DNA of 64,000 nt, from positions 1,736,001 to 1,800,000 of the forward strand of contig NZ_CP066771.1 in the NCBI RefSeq assembly GCF_016466415.2. Direction: 5' to 3'. Shown here one piece after another: positions 54,856 through 64,000 of the stretch (positions within the stretch are counted from its first letter, which is position 1; every line of letters starts with the position of its first letter). The notes beneath the pieces were generated by a model. It worked only from the letters and a program-made list of their open reading frames with translations, was not told the origin of the DNA and searched no databases. A program made the position numbers and the translations under genes. The stretch comes from Ralstonia pickettii. Lineage in GTDB: Bacteria > Pseudomonadota > Gammaproteobacteria > Burkholderiales > Burkholderiaceae.

Positions 54856-56199
54856 TTACTGCAACGTCGCGGCAAGACGCTCCGCATATTGGTTGGCCAG
54901 CTCAGCGTCCTGCGCTTCCACCATGACGCGCACGACCGGCTCCGTACCCGACGGGCGAATCAGCACACGCCCCTTGCCATTCAACTCGGCCTCGCTCGTC
55001 TTGAGAGCCGCCTGCAAGGCCGCGTGCGATTTCCAATCGAAACCCTTTTCGACCCGCACGTTGATAAGCTTTTGAGGGAACAGGCGCACGCCGTCGAGCA
55101 TCTCGTCCAGCGTCTGGCCGCTGCGACGCAATGCCGCAAGCACCTGCAGCGCCGAAATGATGCCGTCGCCCGTGCTGTGCTTGTCCAGACAGAGCAAGTG
55201 GCCCGAACCTTCGCCGCCGAGCAGCCAACCATTCTTCTTCAGCTCCTCCAGCACATAGCGATCGCCCACCTTGGCGCGCACGAACTCCACGCCCTGCGCC
55301 TTGAGTGCGAGTTCCACGGCAAGATTGGTCATGAGCGTACCAACCGCACCCGGCACCGTCTGGCCCGCCGCACGGCGCGCCTGCACCATCACATAGAGCA
55401 GCTCATCGCCGTTGTAAAGGCGCCCATTGCGGTCCACCACCTGCAGGCGGTCGGCATCGCCATCAAAGGCCAGGCCGATGTCAGCCTGATGCTCGCGCGT
55501 AGCCTCAACCAACTTACCCGGCGCCGTCGCGCCATAGCCGTCGTTGATGTTGCGGCCATTCGGCTGGTTGCCGATCGATACTACGTCCGCACCCAGCTCG
55601 TGGAAGACGTGCGGTGCAATGTGATAGGCCGCGCCATGCGCGCTGTCCAGCACGACCTTCATTCCGAACAGGTTCAGGTCGCTCGGGAACGTGCTCTTGC
55701 AGAATTCGATGTAGCGTCCAGCGGCATCCTCGATACGACGGGCACGGCCCAGCGCATCAGAGGCAGCGTACGCCATCGGCTTTTCCAGTTCGGCTTCGAT
55801 CTGCAGCTCGATTTCATCCGGCAGCTTGTCGCCGGTGGCCGAGAAGAACTTGATGCCGTTATCGTAATACGGGTTATGTGAGGCAGAAATCACCACGCCC
55901 GCCGACAACCGCAGCGCACGCGTGAGATACGCCACGCCAGGTGTGGGCAGCGGGCCACTCATCAGCACGTCCACGCCGGCTGCTGTAAAGCCCGCTTCCA
56001 ACGCGGCTTCCAGCATGTAGCCCGACAGGCGCGTGTCCTTACCGATCAGCACGGTGGGACGGCCGTGGCCATGCGCTTCCCCACCGTGGGCCAACACACG
56101 GCCGGCTGCATAACCAAGGCGCAACACAAAATCCGGCGTGATCGGGCTTTCACCGACACGCCCACGGATGCCGTCGGTGCCGAAATACTTCCTGGACAT
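54856..56199 (-). CDS. glmM: phosphoglucosamine mutase
   Basis: Interconverts glucosamine-6-P and glucosamine-1-P for UDP-GlcNAc. 447 aa. Start [22 protein letters not shown] is canonical. Phosphoserine loop [15 protein letters not shown] (Ser107), metal loop [13 protein letters not shown], sugar loop GGEGSGHLL, phosphate loop [18 protein letters not shown] lies upstream. 109 nt after folP. Confidence 0.97.
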   Translation of the reverse strand: MSRKYFGTDGIRGRVGESPITPDFVLRLGYAAGRVLAHGGEAHGHGRPTVLIGKDTRLSGYMLEAALEAGFTAAGVDVLMSGPLPTPGVAYLTRALRLSAGVVISASHNPYYDNGIKFFSATGDKLPDEIELQIEAELEKPMAYAASDALGRARRIEDAAGRYIEFCKSTFPSDLNLFGMKVVLDSAHGAAYHIAPHVFHELGADVVSIGNQPNGRNINDGYGATAPGKLVEATREHQADIGLAFDGDADRLQVVDRNGRLYNGDELLYVMVQARRAAGQTVPGAVGTLMTNLAVELALKAQGVEFVRAKVGDRYVLEELKKNGWLLGGEGSGHLLCLDKHSTGDGIISALQVLAALRRSGQTLDEMLDGVRLFPQKLINVRVEKGFDWKSHAALQAALKTSEAELNGKGRVLIRPSGTEPVVRVMVEAQDAELANQYAERLAATLQ

Positions 56200-56308
56200 T
56201 GGGAGTCTCTCCTGGAGAAATGTTTCTCTCTTTGTTTGTAAGACGCCGGCCATCGCTGGGCAATCCTCTGTTCGCTTGACCCCCAGCCGCGTGAGGCTGG
56301 GGCGGCTA

Positions 56309-57184
56309 TCAAGCCATTGGCGGATTTACGCGTTCATGACGCATGGCCCACCAGAGTTGAATTGCCTCCACGGTCGGCTGCACGTCGTGCACACGCACGA
56401 TGAACGCGCCCCGCTCCGCCGCCAGTAGCGCTGCCGCCACACTGACGGTCACACGTTCGGCTGGCGGTTTGCCGCCCAACACCGCGCCAAGCGTCGACTT
56501 GCGCGACAAACCGGCGAGCAACGGCAAACCGATGCGCTGAAACTCCGCCAAGCGATTGAGCATGGTGAGGTTGTGATCCGGCGTCTTGCCAAAACCAAAC
56601 CCCGGATCAAGGGAGACACGCTCGGCCGCCACGCCGGCAGCCATCAGCGCCTCCGTCTGCGTGCACAGGAAGGCCTCCACCTCGCCCATCAGGTCTACAT
56701 AGCTGGGCGCTTCCTGCATCGTTTCGGGATCGCGCTGCATATGCATGACACACAGGCCCGCGTTGCCCTTTGCCACCACCTCGATCGCGCCGGGCCGGCG
56801 AAAGCCCCAGATATCGTTGATCAGATCGGCGCCCGCATCCAGCGTGGCCCGCATCACCTCGGGCTTGTAGGTATCGATCGACAGCGGCTTGCCGCATTCG
56901 CGTAGCGCCTCGACGATAGGCATCACGCGGTCCAATTCGGCTTGCAGGCTCAACGGCTCGGCGCCCGGCCGGCTCGACTCTCCACCGATGTCGATCATAT
57001 CGACGCCTTCGGCGATCAGCTGCTCGGCGTGGCGCAACGCTGCATCACGCGTGGCGTGCTGCCCGCCATCGGAGAACGAATCGGGCGTGACGTTGAGAAT
57101 GCCCATGATGAGGGGACGGCGATCACGTGGGTAACGGAAGCGTCCGCACTGGAAGTGCGTTGTGGTGGGAATGGAAGCGGACAA
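56309..57184 (-). CDS. folP: dihydropteroate synthase
   Basis: Joins p-aminobenzoate and dihydropterin pyrophosphate in folate synthesis. 291 aa. [16 protein letters not shown] (about residues 26-41), [38 protein letters not shown] and GLSRKSTLG. The frame begins at a TTG; no nearer ATG precedes the conserved core, so a TTG start or a slightly different non-ATG start is likely. Between ftsH and glmM, as in most Proteobacteria. Confidence 0.95.
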   Translation of the reverse strand: MSASIPTTTHFQCGRFRYPRDRRPLIMGILNVTPDSFSDGGQHATRDAALRHAEQLIAEGVDMIDIGGESSRPGAEPLSLQAELDRVMPIVEALRECGKPLSIDTYKPEVMRATLDAGADLINDIWGFRRPGAIEVVAKGNAGLCVMHMQRDPETMQEAPSYVDLMGEVEAFLCTQTEALMAAGVAAERVSLDPGFGFGKTPDHNLTMLNRLAEFQRIGLPLLAGLSRKSTLGAVLGGKPPAERVTVSVAAALLAAERGAFIVRVHDVQPTVEAIQLWWAMRHERVNPPMA

Positions 57185-57249
57185 GATAGATCGATGGAAA
57201 TGCTGTGCAGGACCGGAATCCTACGCCAGGCACGCCAGAATGCGCCAAC

Positions 57250-57278
57250 AAAAAAAAGCCGGTGCACTTGCACCGGCT
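57250..57278 (-). terminator. terminator between ftsH and folP
   Basis: AGCCGGTGC / GCACCGGCT stem with a 4-nt loop and a run of eight T on the minus strand. It sits 47 nt after ftsH. Confidence 0.9.
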
Positions 57279-57324
57279 CTTTTGCGTCGCCGCCCGGGCG
57301 ACAAACTAACGGCCCATCAACACA

Positions 57325-59211
57325 TCAGGCCGTGGCAGGCACGTTGCCCGGGTTCACCCCAGCCGGCGTGCCTCCACCCGGCGGGGTGCTGCCACCGCCG
57401 GTCGAGCCGTAGCGCGGCGGGCGCGGCGGCTTGCCGTCCATGATGTCATTGACCTGATCGGCGTCGATGGTTTCCCACTCGAGCAGCGCCGCAGTCATGG
57501 CTTCCACCTTATCGCGATTCGCTTCCAGCAGCCCCTTGGCCAGGGCGTACTGCTCGTCCACGATGCGGCGGATTTCCGAATCCACCTTCTGCTGCGTCGC
57601 CTCGGACACCGTCTTCGATGCCATGCGACCGAAGAAGCCATCCTGTTCCGTATCGACGTAAACCATGGTGCCAAGCGCGTCGCTCATGCCATAGCGCGTC
57701 ACCATATCGCGGGCCATCTTGGTGGCGCGCTCGAAGTCGTTAGAGGCACCGGTACTCATCGCACCCAGGAACACCTCTTCTGCGGCACGGCCACCAAACA
57801 GGATCGCGACCTCTTCGAGCATCGTGTCCTTGTAGGCGTAGTGCTTGTCGTGCTCCGGCAGCTGCCAGGTCAGACCGCCAGCCCAGCCGCGCGGCATGAT
57901 CGTGACCTTGTGCACCGGATCAGCCTTCGGTAGCAGCTTCGCCACCACCGCATGGCCCGACTCGTGGTACGCCGTAGCGCGGCGCTCCTCTTCGCGGATC
58001 ACGGCCGACTTGCGCTCCGGACCCATGTAGATCTTGTCCTTCGCGTCTTCGAAGTCTTGCATATCCACCACGCGCTTGTTGCGGCGTGCAGCAAACAGCG
58101 CAGCTTCGTTGACCAGGTTGGCGAGATCGGCACCCGAGAAGCCCGGCGTGCCACGCGCAAGCACCGATGCATCGACGTCGTTGCCGATCGGCACCTTGCG
58201 CATGTGCACCTTGAGAATCTGCTCGCGACCACGGATATCCGGCAGACCCACGTAGACCTGACGGTCGAAGCGGCCAGGACGCAGCAGCGCTTTGTCGAGC
58301 ACGTCTGCACGGTTGGTTGCCGCGATCACGATGACGCCCGAGTTGGCCTCGAAGCCGTCCATCTCGACCAGCATCTGGTTCAGGGTCTGCTCGCGCTCGT
58401 CGTTGCCGCCGCCCATGCCGGCGCCACGATGGCGGCCAACCGCATCGATCTCATCGATGAACACGATACAGGGCGCCTGCTTCTTGGCGTTTTCAAACAT
58501 GTCGCGCACGCGGGCTGCGCCCACGCCAACGAACATTTCAACGAAGTCCGAACCGGAAATACTAAAGAACGGCACCTTGGCCTCGCCGGCAATGGCGCGC
58601 GCCAGCAGCGTCTTGCCGGTACCCGGAGGCCCCACGAGCAGCACGCCGCGCGGGATACGCCCGCCCAGCTTCTGGAATTTCTGCGGATCTTTCAGGAAGT
58701 CAACCAGTTCGACGACTTCTTCCTTCGATTCATCGCAGCCCGCCACGTCAGCAAACGTGACGCTGTTGTTGTTCTCGTCGATCAACCGTGCCCTGGACTT
58801 GCCGAACGAGAAGGCACCGCCTTTCCCGCCGCCCTGCATCTGCCGCATCATGTAGAACCAGAACACGATGATCAGCAGCGTCGGGCCGAGGTAGTAAAGC
58901 GCGGTAAGGAGCACACCTTGCTCCTCTTCCGCCTTGCCGGTCACCTGCACGCCGTACTTCATCAGGTCGCCGACCATCCAGATGTCGCCCGGCGAGATGA
59001 TCGAATACTTGTTGCCCTCGTTCGGTGTGACCAACAACGTACGGCCCTGGACCTCGACGCGCTTGACCTTGCCGGCCTTTGCATCGTCCATGAATTGCGA
59101 GTACGTCACACCTTCTTGGGCGCGGGGCTTGTCGAACTGCTTGAAGACGGTGAACAGCACCAAGGCAATCACCAGCCAGATGGCCGCCTTCTGAAACCAG
59201 TTGTTATTCAA
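57325..59211 (-). CDS. ftsH: ATP-dependent zinc metalloprotease FtsH
   Basis: Membrane AAA+ protease for quality control and LpxC/sigma-32 turnover. 628 aa. Membrane helices at about 9-25 and 104-122, Walker A GPPGTGK (194-200), Walker [12 protein letters not shown], second-region-of-homology RPGRFDRQ, zinc motif HESGH (416-420). C-terminal Pro/Gly-rich tail ([20 protein letters not shown]). 131 nt after rlmE. Confidence 0.97.
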   Translation of the reverse strand: MNNNWFQKAAIWLVIALVLFTVFKQFDKPRAQEGVTYSQFMDDAKAGKVKRVEVQGRTLLVTPNEGNKYSIISPGDIWMVGDLMKYGVQVTGKAEEEQGVLLTALYYLGPTLLIIVFWFYMMRQMQGGGKGGAFSFGKSRARLIDENNNSVTFADVAGCDESKEEVVELVDFLKDPQKFQKLGGRIPRGVLLVGPPGTGKTLLARAIAGEAKVPFFSISGSDFVEMFVGVGAARVRDMFENAKKQAPCIVFIDEIDAVGRHRGAGMGGGNDEREQTLNQMLVEMDGFEANSGVIVIAATNRADVLDKALLRPGRFDRQVYVGLPDIRGREQILKVHMRKVPIGNDVDASVLARGTPGFSGADLANLVNEAALFAARRNKRVVDMQDFEDAKDKIYMGPERKSAVIREEERRATAYHESGHAVVAKLLPKADPVHKVTIMPRGWAGGLTWQLPEHDKHYAYKDTMLEEVAILFGGRAAEEVFLGAMSTGASNDFERATKMARDMVTRYGMSDALGTMVYVDTEQDGFFGRMASKTVSEATQQKVDSEIRRIVDEQYALAKGLLEANRDKVEAMTAALLEWETIDADQVNDIMDGKPPRPPRYGSTGGGSTPPGGGTPAGVNPGNVPATA

Positions 59212-59342
59212 GGCGAGACTCCTTTAGAAATGCCTTGACGGGATGCTTGGCATTGTAATGCACGGACACCGCCGCGGGTTGATTGCCCGCAAGACCGACG
59301 GACCGCCGTGCCAGCCGGGGGCCCCTTCCTGAGTATCGTCTG

Positions 59343-60008
59343 TCAGCCGGAATGCTTGAGCTGGCGGCCCAACAGGAATGTTTCGGACGATTTGTCGCGG
59401 GAGGCTTTAGGCTTGCGCGGCGCCACGATCTTGAAATGACGCTTGAACATCTCGACGATCTGACTATAGCCGCTGCCATGGAAACATTTGATCAGCAGCG
59501 CGCCCTCAGGTTTCAGGTGCGCCATGGCAAATTCCACAGCCAGCTCGGCGATGTGCTCCATGCGCGCGGCGTCTGCCGACGCCACACCAGAGAGATTGGG
59601 GGCCATATCGGACAAAACAAGGTCCACTTTGCCCCCGCCGGTGGCTTCCAGCACGATTTCTTCCAGTTGCCGGAAAACGTCGTCCTCCCGGAAGTCTCCC
59701 TGAATGAAGGTGACGTCAGCGATGGCTTCCATCGGCAGGATGTCGATGGCGACGATGGCCCCGTCGATCCGGCCGTCTTTGGCGCGCGGCGAGGCGGCCA
59801 GCTTGTTGCGCACGTACTGGCTCCAGCTTCCCGGCGCGGCGCCAAGGTCGACGATAACCTGACCCGGCTTGATGAGCTTGTCCTGCTCGTCGATCTCTTT
59901 CAGCTTATAGGCCGCACGCGCGCGATAGCCTTCGCGCTGCGCCAGCTTTACGTACGGATCATTGATGTGGTCGTGCAGCCACGACTGGTTGAACTTGTTC
60001 TTTGCCAT
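59343..60008 (-). CDS. rlmE: 23S rRNA 2'-O-methyltransferase RlmE (FtsJ/RrmJ)
   Basis: Methylates U2552 of 23S rRNA with SAM. 221 aa. SAM motif [17 protein letters not shown] tetrad visible in [26 protein letters not shown] and the C-terminal strand. The start [21 protein letters not shown] is canonical; the frame continues 12 codons upstream without support. Confidence 0.95.
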   Translation of the reverse strand: MAKNKFNQSWLHDHINDPYVKLAQREGYRARAAYKLKEIDEQDKLIKPGQVIVDLGAAPGSWSQYVRNKLAASPRAKDGRIDGAIVAIDILPMEAIADVTFIQGDFREDDVFRQLEEIVLEATGGGKVDLVLSDMAPNLSGVASADAARMEHIAELAVEFAMAHLKPEGALLIKCFHGSGYSQIVEMFKRHFKIVAPRKPKASRDKSSETFLLGRQLKHSG

Positions 60009-60116
60009 CGAATTGGTTGCAATTTCGCCCGGATGTAGCGCCAAACATGGCGGCCAGGACCGGTTTTGGCGGATAATACGCGCCGTTTGTCTTTTTGCGC
60101 GATCTCGCCCCTATTT

Positions 60117-60617
60117 ATGCCCGCCCTTATCCTCACCCCTGCCCAACGATCGGAACTGCGCTCAGAAGCGCACGCGTTGAACCCGGTCGTCATCATCGGT
60201 GCGGAGGGTCTGACGAAGGCCGTTCTGGCCGAAATCGACCGCTCGCTGGCGGCCCACGGGCTGATCAAGATTCGCGTCTTCGGTGATGATCGCGAAGCCC
60301 GCATCGAACTCTATGACACCATCTGCGCCCGCCTACAGGCTGCCCCGGTACAGCACATCGGCAAGCTGCTGGTGATTTGGCGCGAGGGTCCGGCGTACCT
60401 GAAGGAAAACCAGCCGCGGGACCTCAAGCCGCCTCGCAAGACGACCGTTGGTGCCGGTCCGCGCTCGGTCACCGTGCGCAAGCCGAACCCGAACAGCGCA
60501 CGCCGCCCGAAACCGGTCCGCCTCAGCGTGTTGGGTAACGAACGGGTCACGGCCGGCGGTAACGTCAAGCGTGCCAAACCGCGTCAAACCAGCCAGAAGA
60601 AGAAAGCGCTGTCCTGA
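60117..60617 (+). CDS. yhbY: YhbY/CRS1-domain RNA-binding protein with basic tail
   Basis: 166 aa. Residues 1-95 are a CRM (YhbY) domain, a ribosome-assembly factor: LTPAQRSELRSEAHALNPVVIIGAEGLTKAVLAEIDRSL, with the family GxxG loop replaced by IIGAEGLT, then HGLIKIRVFGDDR and GKLLVIWRE. About 70 further residues are Lys/Arg/Pro-rich and disordered; E. coli YhbY lacks them. Divergent from rlmE, the conserved arrangement. Confidence 0.92.
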   Translation: MPALILTPAQRSELRSEAHALNPVVIIGAEGLTKAVLAEIDRSLAAHGLIKIRVFGDDREARIELYDTICARLQAAPVQHIGKLLVIWREGPAYLKENQPRDLKPPRKTTVGAGPRSVTVRKPNPNSARRPKPVRLSVLGNERVTAGGNVKRAKPRQTSQKKKALS

Positions 60618-60644
60618 ACCTGCTTGGGAGCCCGCACAGAAAAC

Positions 60645-60671
60645 GACCGGCTTTCCAGCCGGTCTTTTTTT
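60645..60671 (+). terminator. terminator after yhbY
   Basis: GACCGGCT-TTCC-AGCCGGTC followed by seven T. Confidence 0.92.
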
Positions 60672-60678
60672 GGAGGCC

Positions 60679-61146
60679 TCAGGCGGCTTGCCGAACGCCG
60701 GCCGCCTTCCAGATCAGGGCCAACCCGAGAAGGCTCTGCACCAGATAAAACACGCTCGATATGCCGTGCAACATGCCGAACTGTGCGCGGTAAGGCGAAT
60801 CCCCCACCGCCACGCCAAGCGCATCGGCCTGTTCGCGCAGCGAAGCCATGAACGGCTGCAAGCCGAAATAGCCCACCAGCACACACAGCAGCATCGCCAG
60901 CACGAGCCAGCGCAGCCGCCGGTATCCGGCCTCACCGCGGCGCACTAGCGCCGTGGCAGCCAGCAGCAGCAAACACCCAGTCGCCAGGCCGATCCACGCT
61001 TCCGCATGAAACAACCGACCGGCAATGGAGCCGGCCAGCTGACGATCGTCCAGCATCGCGAACAGCGTCGGCGCGACGATGTAACCGATGGTCCAGAGCG
61101 AACCACACCATACCGTGGCAAGCAACTGGAAGAAGCGCTGCGGCAT
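60679..61146 (-). CDS. DUF4149 membrane protein
   Basis: 155 aa, four membrane helices (about 10-28, 48-66, 78-98, 128-148); family of unknown function. The pattern FFQLLATVWCGSLWTIGYIVAPTLFAML and AGRLFHAEAWIGLATG is typical of DUF4149. It starts 20 nt after greA, so is probably co-transcribed. Confidence 0.85.
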   Translation of the reverse strand: MPQRFFQLLATVWCGSLWTIGYIVAPTLFAMLDDRQLAGSIAGRLFHAEAWIGLATGCLLLLAATALVRRGEAGYRRLRWLVLAMLLCVLVGYFGLQPFMASLREQADALGVAVGDSPYRAQFGMLHGISSVFYLVQSLLGLALIWKAAGVRQAA

Positions 61147-61166
61147 GGTGGTTGTCCCGAATCAGG

Positions 61167-61643
61167 TTAGAGGTACTTGACGGCCAGCACTTCGTACTCG
61201 CGCTCGCCGCCCGGGGCGACCACGGTAGCGACATCGCCTTCGAACTTGCCGATCAACGCACGAGCGATCGGCGAGCTGATCGAAATCTTGCCAGTTTCCA
61301 GGTCAGCCTCATCATCGCCGACGATCTGATACGTAACGGGCTTGCCCGAATCGAGATCTTCCAGATCGATGGTGGCGCCAAAAACCACGCGGCCGTCGGC
61401 ATCCAGCGAGGCCGGATCGATGATCTGCGCAGCGGACAGCTTGCTCTCGATTTCCTGGATGCGGCCTTCGATGAAGCCTTGGCGCTCCTTGGCAGCATCG
61501 TAGTCGGCGTTTTCGGAAAGATCGCCCTGGGCACGTGCCTCGGCGATGGCATTGACGACGGCCGGACGCTCCTTGGTCTTCAGACGGTGAAGCTCTTCTT
61601 TCAGCATCTCGGCACCGCGCTTGGTAATCGGAATGGTGCTCAT
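61167..61643 (-). CDS. greA: transcription elongation factor GreA
   Basis: 158 aa. Rescues backtracked RNA polymerase. N-terminal coiled coil with the acidic tip [24 protein letters not shown] (Asp and Glu at about 41-44) and C-terminal FKBP-like domain ([14 protein letters not shown]). Start [18 protein letters not shown] canonical. Confidence 0.97.
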   Translation of the reverse strand: MSTIPITKRGAEMLKEELHRLKTKERPAVVNAIAEARAQGDLSENADYDAAKERQGFIEGRIQEIESKLSAAQIIDPASLDADGRVVFGATIDLEDLDSGKPVTYQIVGDDEADLETGKISISSPIARALIGKFEGDVATVVAPGGEREYEVLAVKYL

Positions 61644-61663
61644 CGTAAGTAATTCGGAATCGC

Positions 61664-61723
61664 AAAAAAATCAGCCGCTGCGAAGCGGGAGGGCGCGTAG
61701 CGCACACCCGCCTGACGGCGGCT
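61664..61723 (-). terminator. hairpin and T-run between carB and greA
   Basis: AGCCGC / GCGGCT outer stem with internal GC-rich pairing, followed on the minus strand by seven T (complement of 61664-61670), 20 nt before the greA start. Either the carAB terminator or a leader attenuator of greA. Confidence 0.65.
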
Positions 61724-61838
61724 GTCGTTGTTTTGACACGGACGCTCTAGTTTAGGCGAACCGTCCGGAGGCGGCAACTGCTCCTCTCCGGCCGGCTCAC
61801 CGCGACGCTATGCCGCGCCGCGGGCCCTGGCGATGGGC

Positions 61839-64000
61839 TTACAGGGTGGCGTGCAGGCCCTGCAGGTCATACACATCCAGGTGCTGCATGTGCTTCAGAC
61901 CTTCCACCGCGGCGCGAGCACCGGCGATGGTCGTGTAGTACGTGACGCGCTGCGCCAATGCTGCCTGCCGGATCGAGCGCGAGTCAGCGATTGCTGCACG
62001 CGTCTCATCGACAGTCGTGAAGACGAGCGCGATCTCGCTGTTCTTGATCATGTCGACAATGTGCGGACGGCCGTCCTTCACCTTGTTGACTACGCGCACC
62101 GGAATGCCGGCAGCTTCAATGGCAGAAGCCGTGCCACGCGTCGCCACGATCGGGTAGCCCAACGTATGCAGCGCGCGGGCGACTTCCACGGCTTGCGGCT
62201 TGTCGCTGTCCTTGACGGTCATCAGCACGGTGCCCTTCTCGGGCAGGCGCGAACCGGCGGCGAGCTGGCTCTTGAAGAGCGCTTCGCCAAACGTCTTGCC
62301 GACGCCCATGACTTCGCCAGTCGAGCGCATTTCCGGTCCGAGCACCGGATCGACGCCCGGGAACTTGTTGAACGGGAACACTGCTTCCTTGACGCTGTAG
62401 TACGCCGGCACGACTTCTGTCTCGACGCCTTGCGACTCCAGCGACTGACCCGCCATGCAGCGAGCGGCAACCTTGGCCAGCGGCACACCGGTCGCCTTCG
62501 ACACGTACGGCACCGTACGCGAAGCACGCGGGTTCACTTCCAGGACGTAGACGATGTCTTCGCCGCCCTTCTGCTGAATGGCGAACTGCACGTTCATCAG
62601 ACCGACCACGTTCAGCGCCTTGGCCATCGCGGCGGTCTGGCGCTTCAGTTCGTCGACGGTCGCCTGCGACAGCGAATACGGCGGCAGCGAGCAAGCCGAG
62701 TCGCCCGAGTGCACGCCAGCCTGCTCGATGTGCTCCATCACGCCGCCGATGAACACGCGCTTGCCGTCGGACAGGCAATCCACGTCGCATTCGATCGCGT
62801 CGTTCAGGAAGCGGTCGAGCAGCACGGGGCTGTCGTTCGACACCTTCACGGCCTCGCGCATATAGCGCTCGAGATCGCGCGGCTCATGCACGATTTCCAT
62901 CGCGCGGCCGCCCAGCACATACGACGGACGCACCACCAGCGGGTAACCGATTTCTTCGGCCAGCTTGAGCGCTTCGTCTTCAGCACGCGCGGTGCGGTTG
63001 GGCGGCTGGCGCAGGCCCAGCGAGTGCAGCAGCTTCTGGAAGCGTTCACGGTCTTCGGCGGCGTCGATCATGTCCGGCGACGTGCCGATGATGGGCACGC
63101 CGTTGGCTTCCAGGTCCAGCGCGAGCTTCAGCGGTGTCTGGCCGCCGTATTGCACGATCACGCCAACCGGTTTTTCCTTGTCGACGATTTCCAGCACGTC
63201 TTCCAGCGTCACCGGCTCGAAGTACAGGCGATCGGACGTGTCGTAGTCGGTCGAGACGGTCTCCGGGTTGCAGTTGACCATGATGGTCTCGTACCCGTCC
63301 TCGCGCAGTGCCAGCGCGGCGTGCACGCAGCAGTAGTCGAACTCGATACCTTGGCCGATCCGGTTCGGGCCACCGCCCAGGACCATGATCTTCTTGTTGC
63401 CCGTCGGCTCGGCTTCGCACTCGCCATGCTCGGCTTCGTACGTCGAGTACAGGTAGGCCGTGTTGGTCGCGAATTCGGCGGCGCAGGTGTCGACGCGCTT
63501 GTAGACCGGCCGCACCTTCTCGGCGATACGCTTTTCGCGCACGGCCTTGGCTGTCGTCTTGGTCAGCTTGGCAAGGCGGCGGTCGGAGAAACCCTTCTGC
63601 TTGAGCAGACGCAGCTCGGCAGCCGAGAGGCTTTCCAGGGTGCGGGACTTCACCAATGCTTCCGTCTTGACGATGTCTTCGATCTGCGCCAGGAACCACG
63701 GATCCACGGACGTCTCGGCATAAACCTCGTCGATCGACAGGCCGAGGCGGAATGCGTCGCCCAGATACCAGATCCGATCCGGACCGGCTTCGCCGATCTC
63801 TTCGATGATCTCGTCGCGGTCGGTGGACTTTTCGTCCAGGCCGTCCACGCCGACTTCCAGGCCCCGCAGCGCCTTCTGGAACGACTCCTGGAACGTCCGG
63901 CCCATGGCCATCACCTCGCCGACCGACTTCATCTGCGTGGTCAGGTGGCTGTCGGCCTGCGGGAATTTCTCGAACGCAAAGCGCGGCACCTTGGTGACCA
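61839..64000 (-). CDS. carB: carbamoyl-phosphate synthase large subunit, C-terminal two thirds (cut by window edge)
   Basis: Makes carbamoyl phosphate for arginine and pyrimidines. The visible 720 codons start in the first ATP-grasp domain ([33 protein letters not shown]), continue through the oligomerisation domain and second ATP-grasp ([43 protein letters not shown]) and end in the MGS-like allosteric domain ([20 protein letters not shown]). About 360 N-terminal residues are outside the window. Confidence 0.97.
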   Translation of the reverse strand, partial: VTKVPRFAFEKFPQADSHLTTQMKSVGEVMAMGRTFQESFQKALRGLEVGVDGLDEKSTDRDEIIEEIGEAGPDRIWYLGDAFRLGLSIDEVYAETSVDPWFLAQIEDIVKTEALVKSRTLESLSAAELRLLKQKGFSDRRLAKLTKTTAKAVREKRIAEKVRPVYKRVDTCAAEFATNTAYLYSTYEAEHGECEAEPTGNKKIMVLGGGPNRIGQGIEFDYCCVHAALALREDGYETIMVNCNPETVSTDYDTSDRLYFEPVTLEDVLEIVDKEKPVGVIVQYGGQTPLKLALDLEANGVPIIGTSPDMIDAAEDRERFQKLLHSLGLRQPPNRTARAEDEALKLAEEIGYPLVVRPSYVLGGRAMEIVHEPRDLERYMREAVKVSNDSPVLLDRFLNDAIECDVDCLSDGKRVFIGGVMEHIEQAGVHSGDSACSLPPYSLSQATVDELKRQTAAMAKALNVVGLMNVQFAIQQKGGEDIVYVLEVNPRASRTVPYVSKATGVPLAKVAARCMAGQSLESQGVETEVVPAYYSVKEAVFPFNKFPGVDPVLGPEMRSTGEVMGVGKTFGEALFKSQLAAGSRLPEKGTVLMTVKDSDKPQAVEVARALHTLGYPIVATRGTASAIEAAGIPVRVVNKVKDGRPHIVDMIKNSEIALVFTTVDETRAAIADSRSIRQAALAQRVTYYTTIAGARAAVEGLKHMQHLDVYDLQGLHATL

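Noticed and set aside
57952-59238. 428-aa plus-strand frame opposite ftsH
   Set aside because: Antisense shadow of ftsH, which carries Walker and HExGH motifs.

Overview
The window looks like a chromosomal segment of a GC-rich betaproteobacterium of the Burkholderiaceae, most probably Ralstonia. This rests on gene content and order (rlmE-ftsH-folP-glmM beside greA-carB, pstSCAB-phoU-phoBR beside ppk and ppx), on the protein sequences, and on codon use dominated by G/C third positions. No rRNA, CRISPR array, transposase or prophage structural gene was seen. Both edges cut genes: relA lacks its C-terminal half on the left and carB lacks its N-terminal third on the right.

Region by region. 1-19 kb is housekeeping and carbon metabolism: relA with ridA and a hydrolase; a ketone-body operon (scoA-scoB-hbdH) with a divergent PAS-LuxR regulator; an SDR; the ETF:ubiquinone oxidoreductase; aroC; an FKBP isomerase; an MFS-acyltransferase fusion; a CBS-pair protein; metZ with an overlapping hydrolase; a YihY-type membrane protein; wrbA; and an FAD-linked 2-hydroxyacid dehydrogenase. 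19-29.3 kb starts at a tRNA-Arg(TCT) and holds the wreck of a type VI secretion locus. A truncated tssM, tssL and the last part of tssK lie on the minus strand. They meet, head to head at a 12-bp palindrome, a 5'-truncated gene followed by tssE-tssF-tssG-tssA on the plus strand. Sheath, Hcp, VgrG, ClpV and TssJ genes are absent. 29.5-42.2 kb is an accessory and regulatory stretch: a membrane diguanylate cyclase; a cysteine desulfurase fused to a rhodanese-like DUF442 domain, flanked by two Lrp regulators; acdS (ACC deaminase) with its Lrp regulator; a lipoprotein; an aldo/keto reductase; an Old Yellow Enzyme homologue with a divergent MerR regulator; a gene that appears frameshifted; argO/argP; and a BigR-type sulfide-detoxification set (MBL sulfur dioxygenase, BigR, TauE/SafE exporter) ending at tRNA-Pro(TGG).

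42.4-54.8 kb is a phosphate block: sixA, an OlsB-like N-acyltransferase behind a tandem Pho-box promoter, ppx/ppk, and the full pstS-pstC-pstA-pstB-phoU-phoB-phoR set with two Pho boxes ahead of pstS. 54.8-64 kb is the conserved glmM-folP-ftsH-rlmE // yhbY and DUF4149-greA-carB neighbourhood.

The most notable items are the scrambled T6SS remnant, the desulfurase-DUF442 fusion seen together with a BigR/MBL locus that lacks DUF442, the Pho-box set linking Pi uptake, polyphosphate and ornithine-lipid synthesis, and the probable frameshift at about 38,070. Product names come from sequence reading and family knowledge only; no searches were run.
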